From: Grammothele lineata
Taxonomy: Eukaryota > Basidiomycota > Agaricomycetes > Polyporales > Polyporaceae
Assembly (NCBI GenBank): GCA_002150815.3
Contig: NDFF03000073.1
Coordinates: 1-52,021, forward strand
Reading direction: 5' to 3'
DNA: 52,021 nt
Shown here: piece after piece, positions 30,499-41,506 of the stretch
How the letters are laid out: every line of letters starts with the position of its first letter
How positions within the stretch are numbered: the stretch's first letter is position 1
The notes under the pieces: model-generated
What the model was told of the DNA's origin: nothing
What the model saw: only the letters and a program-made list of their open reading frames with translations
Databases searched by the model: none
Program-made: the position numbers and the translations under genes

Positions 30499-32325
30499 CT
30501 AATTCGTCGTGGCGTCCGTGAAAGGAGTGGTAGCAAAGCCGACACGGCTGTTGGCGATGTCGAACACGTAGTAGAAGCGCTCCAAGAAGGTCATGCCGTC
30601 GATGAAGTCCAGACCCTCTCCACTGAGGGACCCGAGGTCGTTAGTGATGAGGTAGACGAATTCCGAGGTGCCACCAATAGCAGAGTTCAGCTGGGATTAG
30701 GGGAAGTTAAACTCGACTGTTCCATGAGGTTGAACGTACGACATACCGCGCGGGGCCAGATCTGGGCGTTGGGAGTGAACTCGAATGTGTTCTGTACAAT
30801 GCGATGTCAGGGCATAGAGAAACGGCCCATGAAGTTTGGGTGCTTACATCGCCAATTTGGAAGAACAAGCTCTGGAGGTTCGCAAACTGGTCGGGTGTAA
30901 GGCGAAGCAAACCCGTCGTCGAGTCGAGTACGGCACCAGTGGCGGTCTGGTACGCGTCAAAGGCATCTAGAATGAGGAATCCGGTAAGTAAATGAGAGAG
31001 CGCACAATAATAAGGGGTTGTGGACTCACCGGAAGCGAGCAGAAGCAGGGTGGTGCCCGTGTCGGTGATACCAGACGTGGCAGACAAGATTGTTGTTCCA
31101 TCGGTTGATCCGTAGGTGATCGACTGGTTAATACCGACAAATTCGTTTGCCGGAGAGGTAGAGGTGATGGGACTAAGCCATAGTGCATGCTTCAGAACAC
31201 GACATCGAAACTCCCATACGACAGCACTTACACGAATTCCAGCGGGCCGGTGAACTTCGACGTGTCGATTCCGCCGAATGTGAGCTCTCCATTCGTGTTG
31301 CTCAAGGACGTAGTTGGCTCAAACGAAATGCCGATTTCGTGTGCATCGATTAAGCCCTCAGAGAAAGCGTTGTCGGTGACGGTGGGAATGCAGGCTGAGG
31401 TGTCCGGAATAAGGGTACCTGCGTACAAGTGATGTTAGCACCAGCGAAATGTCGAAGCAACCCAATGCTTGGACTTGCCGCAAGTTAAGTCAGCAGGCCC
31501 GATTCTACGTATGAATGAGCATCGCTGAGAACGGTGATCATGATCCGTTGCTGAACTCACCCAATGATTCCGTCGACAGTATCGAACCCTTCCGAGAGCA
31601 GAGCTGCGCCGAAAGACTGATTCTCGATGGCCAAACCCCCGGGCAGAGTAACAGTGTCGACGAATTCTTGCCCTTAAGTGCCAACGCTCAGTGAGTAGCT
31701 CGCCGTGGCGTAAACGTGGCGCTCACCTACGAAGAATCCGGAGCCGTATGTGACAGACTACGATTTGACAACCCTCAATCGCCATAGTACCTAGTTGACA
31801 CGAGTACGTACAACTAGATTTCCAGTGAGCTTTGTGTCCTCACCGGGGACGAACGGGTTTGTAAGCAACTGCGCGCCGACCCAAGTATTCGAGCTCCCAG
31901 TGTCGATGAGTAGTGTGTCTAAAGACGCAACCTATCAGTCTCAATAGTTATTCACCACCGCCGTCCAGCATTACTCACACTCCCTGCCGGCGATAGTGAC
32001 CTAGACAGCCCAAGTTAGATGAGCAGAAGTAAGACCGCCCGGAACGTGTGCCGCTCACGTTGGTAACATAGTCCACAACCTGGTTTGTGGCGGGCGCGTC
32101 GAACACTGCCGCCTTCCCGAAGGCACTGGGACCCGCCGTCTTGCGCGCCTTGAGCGCTTGGGCGCGAGCTTGATCCTGCTTCACGAGGTTCGCGATGCCG
32201 GTCGTGTTCACCCGCCTGACGAAGGGTATCGTGATGGGAGCCGCGTCGCGGCGCACGACGAGCGCGCTCACATCGCTCGCGAGCACGGAGAGCAGGGTGG
32301 CAGCGAGGGCGAGTCCGGCGAGCAT
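30499..32325 (-). CDS. Secreted pepsin-like aspartic protease 1
   Basis: Eleven exons on the minus strand: 32325-32059, 32000-31979, 31918-31812, 31757-31727, 31666-31561, 31504-31479, 31418-31232, 31172-31030, 30966-30848, 30791-30747, 30690-30499; 414 residues, frame closed throughout. A signal peptide (about 1-22) and a propeptide lead to the A1-family core: first active site DTGSS (Asp102), flap-like VTYGSGFF, DGIIG, second active site ITDTGTT (Asp286), and a C-terminal FLERFYYVFD. It should be a secreted acid endopeptidase like polyporopepsin of wood-rot fungi. One intron has a GC donor in a strong context (GCAAGT, 31478). Exon lengths 26, 187, 119, 45 and 192 match the paralogue at 33360-35145 exactly, showing tandem duplication. 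Confidence 0.88.
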
Positions 32326-33359
32326 GATCGTGCCTGTGCGGTGCGGTGCGCTGGGGATGAAGGTGGGAATGCTGCAGACGCAAGGGGCGGAGATGAGTGC
32401 GCGGGACGGAGATTACGCTGGCGGCGAGCGTAGTGCGGAGGAGCGTGGCCTGAAAGGGGGATTTTAAAGGTTCGCGGATCGCCTTTTCGGGGGAATGACG
32501 GGTGGGTCTACCCAGGCCTGTGCGAGAAAACTATTACTGCACACCTCATCGCGCGTTATCAGTTAAGCTCTCGGACGTAGTGCAGGGTGAGTGTATCGGA
32601 TGCCGGCCTACATGGCGCGGCGTGTGGTATCATTGGTGGCGCCGTCTGCAGGGACTAGATCGTTGGTGGGGCCTCATCCGCGAATTTCCCAAAAGCGGGC
32701 CCCGGCGGGCGGGTCGCAGCTCGCTCGTGGTAGTAGGCTATACTTTGTGGGGCCGCGAATCCCTCCATCGACCTCGAGAAGAGGCGCGGGAGCAGAGACG
32801 CTCGGCCGGCAGCGTTCGGAACCGCGAGAGCGAATATAGTGACATCATGAGGTACACGTATTTCTTCGTCTCGCCCCTGGAGAAGAGTAGATGTCGAAGA
32901 GCAGTAAATCATCCGTGGCGAGACACCAAGACCAGTGGACGTGCTTACCTCTTGCAGTTACACTGGCCAGAGTACCAATGACGTAACACCCTCGAAGAAG
33001 CTCGAGATGTACGCATGTCGCGAGAGTCGCGCTCGGATCCATTAATTCAGCCTGTACGTTTGAGTACCGAACGCGATGGTGGCTGCACGGGCTAACCATT
33101 ATAATCACGGCCTCTTCGCGTCGTAAGCGAACAGCAATGCTGTAGCTGTGCACGCTCACACGAAAAGCGTGCCGAGAGCTTGCTGTCACCAGTCGAATAC
33201 ACATATAGATACAGCACGGGAGCTTGACTTACAAAGCGAGTCTTAGTCCAAGCGAGTCTCCGACCGGTCAGAACACAGAACCCGGGACGTGAGCCAAAGG
33301 AACATCCCCACTCCCCGTCCCTCCCCCCAAGCCCAAAGGGCCACCGCTCGGTCGACTGC
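32326..33359. other. Intergenic between tandem proteases
   Basis: About 1 kb holding the promoter of protease 1 and the 3' flank of protease 2. No further gene is seen; the open frame at 32502-32981 (+) shows no family features. A TTTAAA word near 32463-32468 could serve protease 1 as a TATA element. Confidence 0.45.
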
Positions 33360-35145
33360 TCAGTTGACAGTCGAGTTGGTGAACTGGGTGGTGGCAAAGC
33401 CGACCTGGCTGTTTGCGGAGTCGAACACGTAGTAGAAGCGCTCGAGGAAGACCATGCCGTCGACAAAGTCGAAGCCCTCTCCGCTGGGCGTGCCGAGGTC
33501 GGCCGTGATGAGGTACACGAAGTCGTTGGTGCCACCGATCGCCGTGTTCAACTGAGCAGAAAAAGCACGCCATTCAGTCTGCGGCGCAATGAGAGAATGG
33601 TAGAAGGAGAGGCACGTACGGCGCGAGGGAAAATCTGCGCGTTGGGCGTGAACTCGAGGGTCGTCTGCTCGTTGCGTCATGCATCAGTACTGTGACGTCA
33701 CGATAAAATCTGGGAAGGAGAGTCGCTCACGTCGCCGATCTGGAAGAATAGACTCTCCAGGTTGGCGAACTGGGCGGGCGTGAGCCGGAGTAAGCCGGTC
33801 TCGTCGTCGAACACCGCGCCCGTCGCCGTCTGGTACGCTTGAAGAGCGTCTGGAGAAAAATACATCTCAGCAGCCCTCATGTAAGACGAAGGACGTAAGC
33901 GTACTAACCGGTAGCGAGGAGCAGGAGCGTGGTGCCGGTGTCGGTGATACCCGCCGTCGTAGCGAGGATGGGGGTGTTCGCAGCGCCGTAGGTGACACTC
34001 TGGTCGATACCGACGAACTCGTTCGCTGGTGCGGTGGTGGTGATGGGCCTAGAAAACAACCTGTCAATACACGCGTGCATATGGGCTAAGAAAAGAGGGC
34101 CGTACACAAAGTTCAGGTCGCCGCTAAACTTGCTGGTGTCGATGCCACCGAAAGTGAGCTCGCCGTTCGTGCTCTCGATTTCAGTGTTGGGCTCAAACGA
34201 GATGCCAATGAGGCGTTCGTCGATGAGGCCCTGCGTGAACGCATTGTCGATGACGGTGGGGATACAATTGGTCTCGTCCGGGAAGAGCGTTCCTGGAACA
34301 GGAATGAGATGACGCTGCGATGATGACGTCACGAAGGTACCAACCGCAAGTCAGGTCGACGGGACCAATCCTTAGAAAGGACGCGTCCAGGTGAGTCAGA
34401 CAAGGCTACTAAGTGCGGTTGACAGCGACCCACCCCAAGATGCCGTCCACACCATCGAAGCCCGAGTCTTCGAAAGCCACGCCGATTGATTGGTTAGTGA
34501 GCACGAGGCTGTTGCTGATGGCGACTTGGTCGAGGACCTCCTCGCCTGCAGGACGGTCAGAGTCTGTATTACTCGCCAGGACAACATGGTCCATACCAAT
34601 GAAGAAACCAGAACCATAGACTACTTCCTATAGGGGATCGACTCGTATCGTTAAGGATGGAGAAAGAGGATTGCCAAGACGTACCACCAAATCACCAGTG
34701 TCTTGAGTCGTGCTCGTCACCGTGAACGGCGTCCCGGCGCCAACCCAAGTGTTCGAGCTGCCTGTGTCGATGAGGAGCGAGACTGTCCCAACCCCGGTAG
34801 TGCCATCAGCGCCTCCCCCACGAACAAAGTATCAACGGACCACTCACACTCGGTCGGCGGGCTCCCAACAGCGACCGTCGCGACATAGTCTACGACCTGG
34901 TTCGTCGCCGGAATACTCTCTGCGGGGGCGATGGGGAACTTGAGCCCGCCAGGGTTGCTCTTCGCGCGAGCCTTGAGCGCCTTCGCGCGGGCCTGGTCGA
35001 CCGCGAGCAGGTTCGGGATCCCCGTCGTGTTCATCCGACGCACGAACGGGAGCGTCACGACCGGAGACGAACGCTTCACCACGCGGGCGTCCGCGAGGAC
35101 GGCGGCTCCGAAGGTGAGGGTGGCGAGGGTAGCGAAGTTGCGCAT
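33360..35145 (-). CDS. Secreted pepsin-like aspartic protease 2
   Basis: Nine exons on the minus strand: 35145-34848, 34782-34685, 34627-34434, 34370-34345, 34292-34106, 34048-33909, 33849-33731, 33664-33620, 33551-33360; 432 residues without a stop; introns 52-68 bp, GT...AG. A signal peptide (about 1-19) and a propeptide ending near VVKRSSP or the FVRR pairs precede the A1 fold: LLIDTGSSNTWVG (Asp105), YGSGFF flap, DGILGIGPVDLT, ITDTGTTLLLL (Asp304). Role and location are as for protease 1. It lacks two introns present in protease 1 (the one just before the first active site region and the one after the flap). The two genes share direction and about 1 kb spacing, but nothing shows they are co-transcribed. 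Confidence 0.88.
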
Positions 35146-36152
35146 CGTCGAAAAATTTTCGAGGTCGAGCCGGAAACCTGTGGCTGGATGAAGGGGGGTG
35201 AGGGGAGGTCGACGCGCCGCTTAGAGAGGCGTGTTGAGCTGCCAGGGAACGCCAAGAGCTCGCTCATATACCGCTCGGACGCGACGATGGAGGCATTCTG
35301 CTGTGGGAGAGGAGGCGATGTCCGTGTGTCGCCATTGCGCATCCGGGTGTCGCTGCACGCTACGCCGACGGACACCGCTCGCCGCGGTCGCTGACCTCGC
35401 CAGCACGCGGGGCGCGGGGCACTCACGGTCGCCCGCTGGAGCGGGCCCGCGCGCACGATAGTGCCTGAGCCGCGTCGGTGGGCACTCCCATGGACTGAAC
35501 GTGGGCTCGGCCGACGAAGAGGCCGTAGGACGAAACGGTTACGGGAGCAGCTGGAACTTTGCCCTATCAGAAGGAGGTCGTGGGTGAGCGGAAGGGTGCT
35601 TACCACGGTAAAGAGGGAAGCACTCCCGGCGAGATGTCCGATATCGAGGGTAGCAGAGGTTGCATTCATGTCTGAGAACGTTGCCGCAAGCGGAGAAATT
35701 GCAGGTAAAACAGCGGATGTTTGCGATGGACGATGTGAGTGGAGTGGATGACGACAGCGTGTACGGCCTCGAGGCGACTGTCGGTCAGCGTTGAGTACGT
35801 CTCACGACTGAATAGGAGAACAGCCAGAGTTGTTACTTACCGCATGCAGTAGCTTGTAGATTCCTCCCACGGAGATCGAGCATGCGATATCGCGTGACTG
35901 GTAGCATACCCACGGGCCGCTGGAAGGCTGGGCCATTGTAATCTGGTGCACGAAAATGTTGTCATCGAGCAAACCGGAAGATCTTAGTATCCGAAGGCGG
36001 GACTACCGCGCGGATCCTGACGATGATGACAATCTGGTAATATACATTTCCAAGCACTAGCTGTTGTAAAGTGAGCACAGACTATATGCCCTGCAAGAAA
36101 AAGTCAAGACCTCCAAGAACTGAACGTCGACGATATCAGAACGCACTACTAG
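35146..36152. other. Intergenic, no gene recognised
   Basis: Promoter side of protease 2 and 3' flank of the dioxygenase gene at 36153. Open frames on both strands here (for example 35461-35751) are Arg-rich shadows with no motif. Confidence 0.45.
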
Positions 36153-37477
36153 TTAGTTCTTTCCCTCGAGCTGAGCCCGCAACACCCGTCCCCGGTCCAA
36201 CACCGCATCGGCCTCAAGGTAGCATCCCTTCAGCCATCTGTTCGTCTGCTCCTCGTTAGTTTCCGCCTCGCCTTCTGTGAATGCCGTCCGGGCATGTAGC
36301 ACGCGCCGATTGTCGAACAACACCGCGTCACCTTCCTTGAGCAGGTACTCGAAGCGTACCGCCGGGTCTTCGAGCATACGCGCAAACTTTCTTAGCGCGG
36401 TGTAGAACTGGGGGGGAGTGTCGAGCGCGAGGGGAGCTTGGAAGGGAGGAGAGTAGTTGATGAATTCCACTTCGTGCTGACCCGTGATGGGGGAGGGAAA
36501 ACGGGAGAGCTGAATGGTGGGGTGCGAGTGATGTAGGTGATGCCCGTCGTTGACGTAGTGGAACGCGACTGGTGTGGATGCAAGCGCACTGAAAGCAGCC
36601 GAATCGGAGGAACGCAGCTGTGACGCGACATGTGCTGCATCCACGAAGATGGAGGTCCCGCCTTCAACACGGTTCCGCAGACAGTGAAGGATTTGGTAGC
36701 GCGGGGGATGTTGGAAGTATCTTGGAGGCGCATATAGCCAGAGAAAACGCGAGGAAGACTGAACACTCACAGTAGATCCATATGCAGACCGAGATTCACG
36801 TTGGTATATGCGATATTGCGACTGTTCTTGACGTTCTTGACATCCCATGTCTCGCCGTAAAACGTTCTCCGCAGCTCCCCGAACCGCTCTCCCAATGCTC
36901 TTAGCTCGCACTCCTCATTCGAAGTCTTGGTGTTGGGCACGGATGTCACAAAAAGGAGACCATACTGAGTGAGCTGCGTGATCGCGGCGAGGAGTCCCGA
37001 AGGCGTCTGGAGGGCGTCGTACGGGAGGAAGAGCTTGCGACTCTTCCTAATTTGCGACACGTTCCATTCCACGCGGTGTACGTCGCGGTGAAATACGTGT
37101 AGAGCATGAGTCGAAGCGTATCGCTCGAGAAAGGCGCGGGAGTAGTGAGATTGGTGGCCTGAGGTCCAAGTCACCCAGAGACCATCGGGAGTCGCGTGGA
37201 CGCCGTCTGTCGCCGGCTTTACGTCGAGTGGAACGTCCGAAGAGGCATGAAGTTTCTGTCGCGTCGATGGCTGAAGGCAGGAAGGACATTGACAAGAGTC
37301 GCGAAGCCAGACATAGGGATAGGAGTGACCGTTGAAGTCGAGGGCGCCTCCGGCGCTGCGGTGAGGCGAGGACGTTGAGAATAAGCGCCCGATGGTCGTG
37401 GTCTGGGGTGAGCTCGACGACGACAAAGCTCTCGAGTACAGCGACAGAGATCGTCTCAACGCAAACATTTGTGTCAT
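36153..37477 (-). CDS. Gamma-butyrobetaine / trimethyllysine dioxygenase-like enzyme (carnitine pathway)
   Basis: Two exons on the minus strand, 37477-36771 and 36720-36153, with a 50-bp intron; 424 residues. The N-terminus (MTQMFALRRSLSLYSRALSS) is Arg/Ser-rich without acids, a typical mitochondrial presequence; the second Met (37468) is an alternative start. Next comes a small Cys-rich region (YVWLRDSCQCPSC) like the zinc-binding DUF971 part of gamma-butyrobetaine hydroxylases, then a TauD-type core with Fe ligands His232 and Asp234 (LHMDLL) and His378 (VLHARTAF). These enzymes use Fe(II), O2 and 2-oxoglutarate to hydroxylate gamma-butyrobetaine or trimethyllysine on the way to carnitine; which substrate applies cannot be told. 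It is unrelated in subfamily to the tandem oxygenases at 21.8-25.3 kb. Confidence 0.85.
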
Positions 37478-37903
37478 GGAGGTCGATGGGCGCAGACGGA
37501 GGTTGAGGAGGCGCGTCCGACATATAATCACGAGGGCCACCTTCGAGCGCTTCCGGCCCCGGCCTCGACGCTGTCTGCCGCCCGGGGTTGGTTGTCTGCT
37601 ATCTCCGTTTCGAATCTGGCTCACAACGACTATGAACTCGCAACTCTTCATCTGACATATATGCAATGCTTTTCCCTGTTATACATTGATCCCTTCTCCT
37701 CTGTAGGATATCTTACACCTCTCTAACCTTCTGGGAACATATCTCACAATCGACGAAAGGGACTGTAATCACGGCATTTATCATGACTCGGTCCTCGGCG
37801 GGCATAGAAATCTTCTAGGCTTGATTGACTGCAGGTGTAAGTCTCACTTCGTGGTCCTCATTATGCAGTAGAAGACTCACTTACGGTCATCATACTCCGG
37901 ATA

Positions 37904-38666
37904 TCAAGGGGCGATGCCCAGAGCCCTCCAGTTCCTTGTGGTCGAGGGGCTTGAGCTTCCAGAGACAACGTAGGACTTCACCCGCCTCCTTGCGGCTGCC
38001 ACCATGGACTCCGGTACCCACGCTACGTCCGACCCGGTCGCCTTCACGCCCCTCGCCACCGCGATCTCCAAGAGCTTGTCGATATCGGACACATCAGTGT
38101 ACTGCTTCTGCTGCTGGTCGAAACGGGATGACGCCTTGTGGTCTGCCCAAGCCTGCAACTTGAGGAACAGGTGCGGTAACAGCGGCATCACGGGAAGGTT
38201 TGATATCGTTTTCACGCGTTCAACTGGGGGGTTCGGGATATTCATGATACCGGGGAGGAGGATGTCCACCTTACACCGGTTCCATCTGGACGAATAGGAA
38301 TAGCCGTAGGGGCTTCGTCCTCGCTCGTACCATAGCACCTTGTACGTCGCGCCTGGCGTCTTCGGTGCGACAAAGTAGAAGTCTGAGTTCTCATTGACAA
38401 GGATCTGCTTCAGCCGCTCTTGGCCATATGCAGTGGTAAGAACGACCAAGTCGACATCCTGGCATCGCAAGTCGAACGCAAACGTCGCTAGTGAGCGATC
38501 GTTGGTGATCGGAACAGGTATGTTGACGAATACGCACGTTGGGTGTTCTATTCACGCCGTACAGGTAGCTGGCGACGCTGCCGACCAGACAGCAACGAAG
38601 TCCGTACTTGGCGAATATCGCGGTCGCCTTGCGAGAGATTTCGAGGATGTCCGCGGCGGTAAGCAT
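37904..38666 (-). CDS. Small nucleotidyltransferase-fold protein
   Basis: Two exons on the minus strand, 38666-38538 and 38458-37904, joined by a 79-bp intron; 227 residues. The pattern of the polymerase-beta nucleotidyltransferase fold is clear: CCLVGSVASYLYG, ten residues after GS an acidic pair in NDVDLVVL (made by the splice), and a third acidic residue in CKVDILL. The C-terminal half is helical with no known domain. Activity (adding a nucleotide to RNA, protein or a small molecule) is possible since all three carboxylates are present, but no substrate can be named. It lies downstream of no obvious partner. An alternative reading is a fungal relative of MNT/AbiEii-like proteins. Confidence 0.7.
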
Positions 38667-40065
38667 GGTGGTGAGTCTGAAAGCGTACAGGACCCTCGCT
38701 ATCGATTAATGCTGCAAAGTTCATAGAAGCACTTGTGGGAAGAGACTTTCGATTCCTCCGCGATTGGAAGCGTTGTCGCTACTACCCCTTAACGCAGAAC
38801 TCACCATTCGCGTATGTTGTTTGAAATTGACTTAGGATTAGTTTCACGGAGTCATGATATAGTCGGAACTGTTGATATCGCCCTCGGCCGCAACGAGAAC
38901 GCGTAACGTGATGATTCTCTCCCACTTCCTGCTCTACTAATTTGATGTATATTGACTTCTAGTGCCTAAGTCTCATGACGCGGGGTATACGACCTCACTT
39001 TCGGAGTGCACAATGGGTACTTTCTGTCTTCTTTCGTCTCGTCATATCCGCGTAAATCGGCTGTGTTGCAGCATTGTATGAACTCAGTCACGCGCTTTCG
39101 ATTAGCCCATTTATCAATATATTCACCTCACAGAAGGAAGATGTATGGCTATCGGCGAAGTGCAGAAGGATAAGGTATGAAGTATTCGCTGATCTAGGAA
39201 ACAACCTGAGGTTAGGAGAAGACGGTAATGCTAACGATGGAGATAGATCTGATCGGAACAACCCGTGCGGTGTTCAGGTGGCGTACGTATTGTGTATTCA
39301 CTGCGTTTTAGACTCGATCATCCCTTCTACTACCACCGAGCGGTAGCGCGTTCAAACTTGGTTCCTCCGATACCGGATCCCGACAGCTTCTGCCGGCTCC
39401 CGGTATATCGCATCATAACCTGTCATATACGAGTGTCAAGGTGCGACGAATATTCGTGCATCGTGGTTTCAAAATGTCATAGATGCTCAGGTAAAGTCTA
39501 AGACGTTCACATTCACCGGAGATAGAGATCAGTCTTCCATGAAGATATGTCAATGACGGGGGAAAGCTCTGGACCATTTTGAGAACATTTTACCATCATA
39601 CTTTCGAAACACCATATGAGTTGTGATAGATGTACGCTTTTACGAGTGCGGGCTACGTGCAGTAGATCTTAACATCGTGATACGATGAGCTTCTATCACC
39701 AAGGGCGCGATGTAGCAGCGTTCAGACGCCATCTTCCTCCTCGTTCACAGAAGTCGTAGCAATGCGCTCCTCCGTATCATACGAGTTGACAACCGGGGCA
39801 AGAAGTTAACGCTTCTGCCTTGAATTGAGTGACAGTACCCCCCGTGGGGCCTCTTCTACCCTCCGACATGACGGAAGTACCTTAGTGATGCCATATCAAC
39901 GCCCCCAAACCCAATCTAGCTTTTCGCACTCAGGGTGGTAGGGGACTACTTAAATGCCTTGCAAGATAGCAGCTCGCTTTGAGGGACAACCACTATTTCC
40001 GCCGCTTTTTTCCATTCCCTCCCCTCCCAGGATACAGCGCATCCCGGCCTCATTCTGTGTGAGAG
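38667..40065. other. Intergenic, no gene recognised
   Basis: A+T-richer than its neighbours, between divergent genes. Short frames at 39074-39346 and 39265-39501 have no family features and poor codon patterns. The last 100 bases are the leader of the membrane protein gene. Confidence 0.5.
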
Positions 40066-41506
40066 ATGAAGGACATATCTACGGTGAACGCGGAACTCGT
40101 CGGGCTGTTTCTGGAATATTTGGCAGTTGGTGAGTCATTTTACATTCTGCGTGAGATGACCAGCCTGCTGACAATATCGAACGTATATTGCTAGGAGTGT
40201 ATCTCGTCTACGCCTTGCAATGCTACTTCTTTATGAGAGAGAAAATGCGCCACAACGGGCTATCTATATGGCTGCCCCTCGCATATCTCGTCCTTTTTAT
40301 ACTTTCCATCTCCGTATGTGATCAATCATGCTAGATTCAATTTACATCTAAGAGCCTTCAGGACTAACTACTAATGGACTCCATTCTGCAGAACTTCGTC
40401 GTGGATTTCATGCTAGGATACAACGCATTCCATATCCCCGGAGGTCGCAGTGTTCCTGATCCGACCACATATCTTTCGGATGTGACGTCGCCCTTGATGG
40501 TAGCAAAGTTCGTGGTCAGTAGCCTTACTGCGAACATGTCGGACATCATCATGGTACGTGGCTTGATGTTCATACCTCTATCTGATCTCACAAACTAGCA
40601 TATGCCAAAAACGTACAGGTTTATCGAACAGTGGTCGTTTGGAACTTTGATTGGAGAGTAGCAGTGGCGCCGATTGGCGTGTTGTTATCCTCATGGGGTT
40701 TGTTTTATGTCAAAGGCTGCACCTGTTCTAATGGCTGATGTCCAATATTTCAGCCGTCGGCATCTGGACAATATGCATTATATATCAAACTGTGAAGGGA
40801 GCTGTCGAAGTTGAAGCCCAGATATCATCAGAAGCTGTGCTTCGTGCCCGATATGTTGTTGTCTTGACGTTGTGTTTGAACCTCCTCTGCGCAGGTAAGC
40901 TTTGAACATTATCTACGCGCTCATACTTTATTCACGTACACCGAAGGTTTGATATGTTGGAAGATTTGGCGCGTGACGCGACAAACGTCTTCCAGGCTGA
41001 ATGTAGCCGGTCGGAGCTCCGCAGGTCGTGTTGTGCATATCATTGTTGAATCCGGTACGTATGTTCAGCTAAGATCGTAACAGATACAGAGCTCTTAAAG
41101 ATCGCGTTGGTATCAAAGCCGCCGTATATTGTGCAACTTTGATTGGTCTCATTGTGACCGATAGTATTGGCTCGAACACATTTTGGATCCTCTACTCCGT
41201 AGTGAGTACTCCGTGCTCTTTGTGACGTTAGTTTCTGACTAGGTCTATTTCATTCCATTATAGTTCGTTCCAGTCAACGCAATAGTATTCACAACACTCA
41301 TTGTACGCTCAATGAGTTCAACACAACGCAGCGATTTATCTAGCACGGCGTTCAGTAGTGTCCGGTTTGCTTCGAGCTTTGGTCTCCGGCCCAGAAGATC
41401 ACGAGCGCCAGCAATCCAAGTTGAGGTCAACCTAGAACGGAGAACGCAAACGAGTAGCTTGACGAATACCGAGATTGGGGGCGGAACCAAAGACGTACCA
41501 GTCTAG
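40066..41506 (+). CDS. Seven-helix membrane protein of the basidiomycete DUF6534-like type
   Basis: Eight exons: 40066-40129, 40195-40313, 40392-40553, 40619-40697, 40754-40894, 40947-41054, 41119-41201, 41264-41506; 332 residues; introns 52-78 bp. About seven hydrophobic helices follow a short N-terminus, with a YRTVVVWN motif after helix 3-4, and a Ser/Arg-rich cytosolic tail of about 60 residues. Large expanded families of such proteins occur in mushrooms and are usually listed as hypothetical or DUF6534/6533; the layout resembles a GPCR but no ligand or G-protein contact motif is known. The family name is from memory; topology is inferred from hydrophobicity. The gene is flanked by long gene-poor stretches. 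Confidence 0.8.

Noticed and set aside
32502..32981. Open frame of 159 codons between the proteases
   Set aside because: No start context, no motif, no splice partner; it lies in the promoter region of protease 1.
31812..34685. Frameshifts or stops suggesting the proteases were pseudogenes
   Set aside because: Correct splice choices (for example the acceptor ending at 34628) give closed frames of 414 and 432 residues with all catalytic residues.
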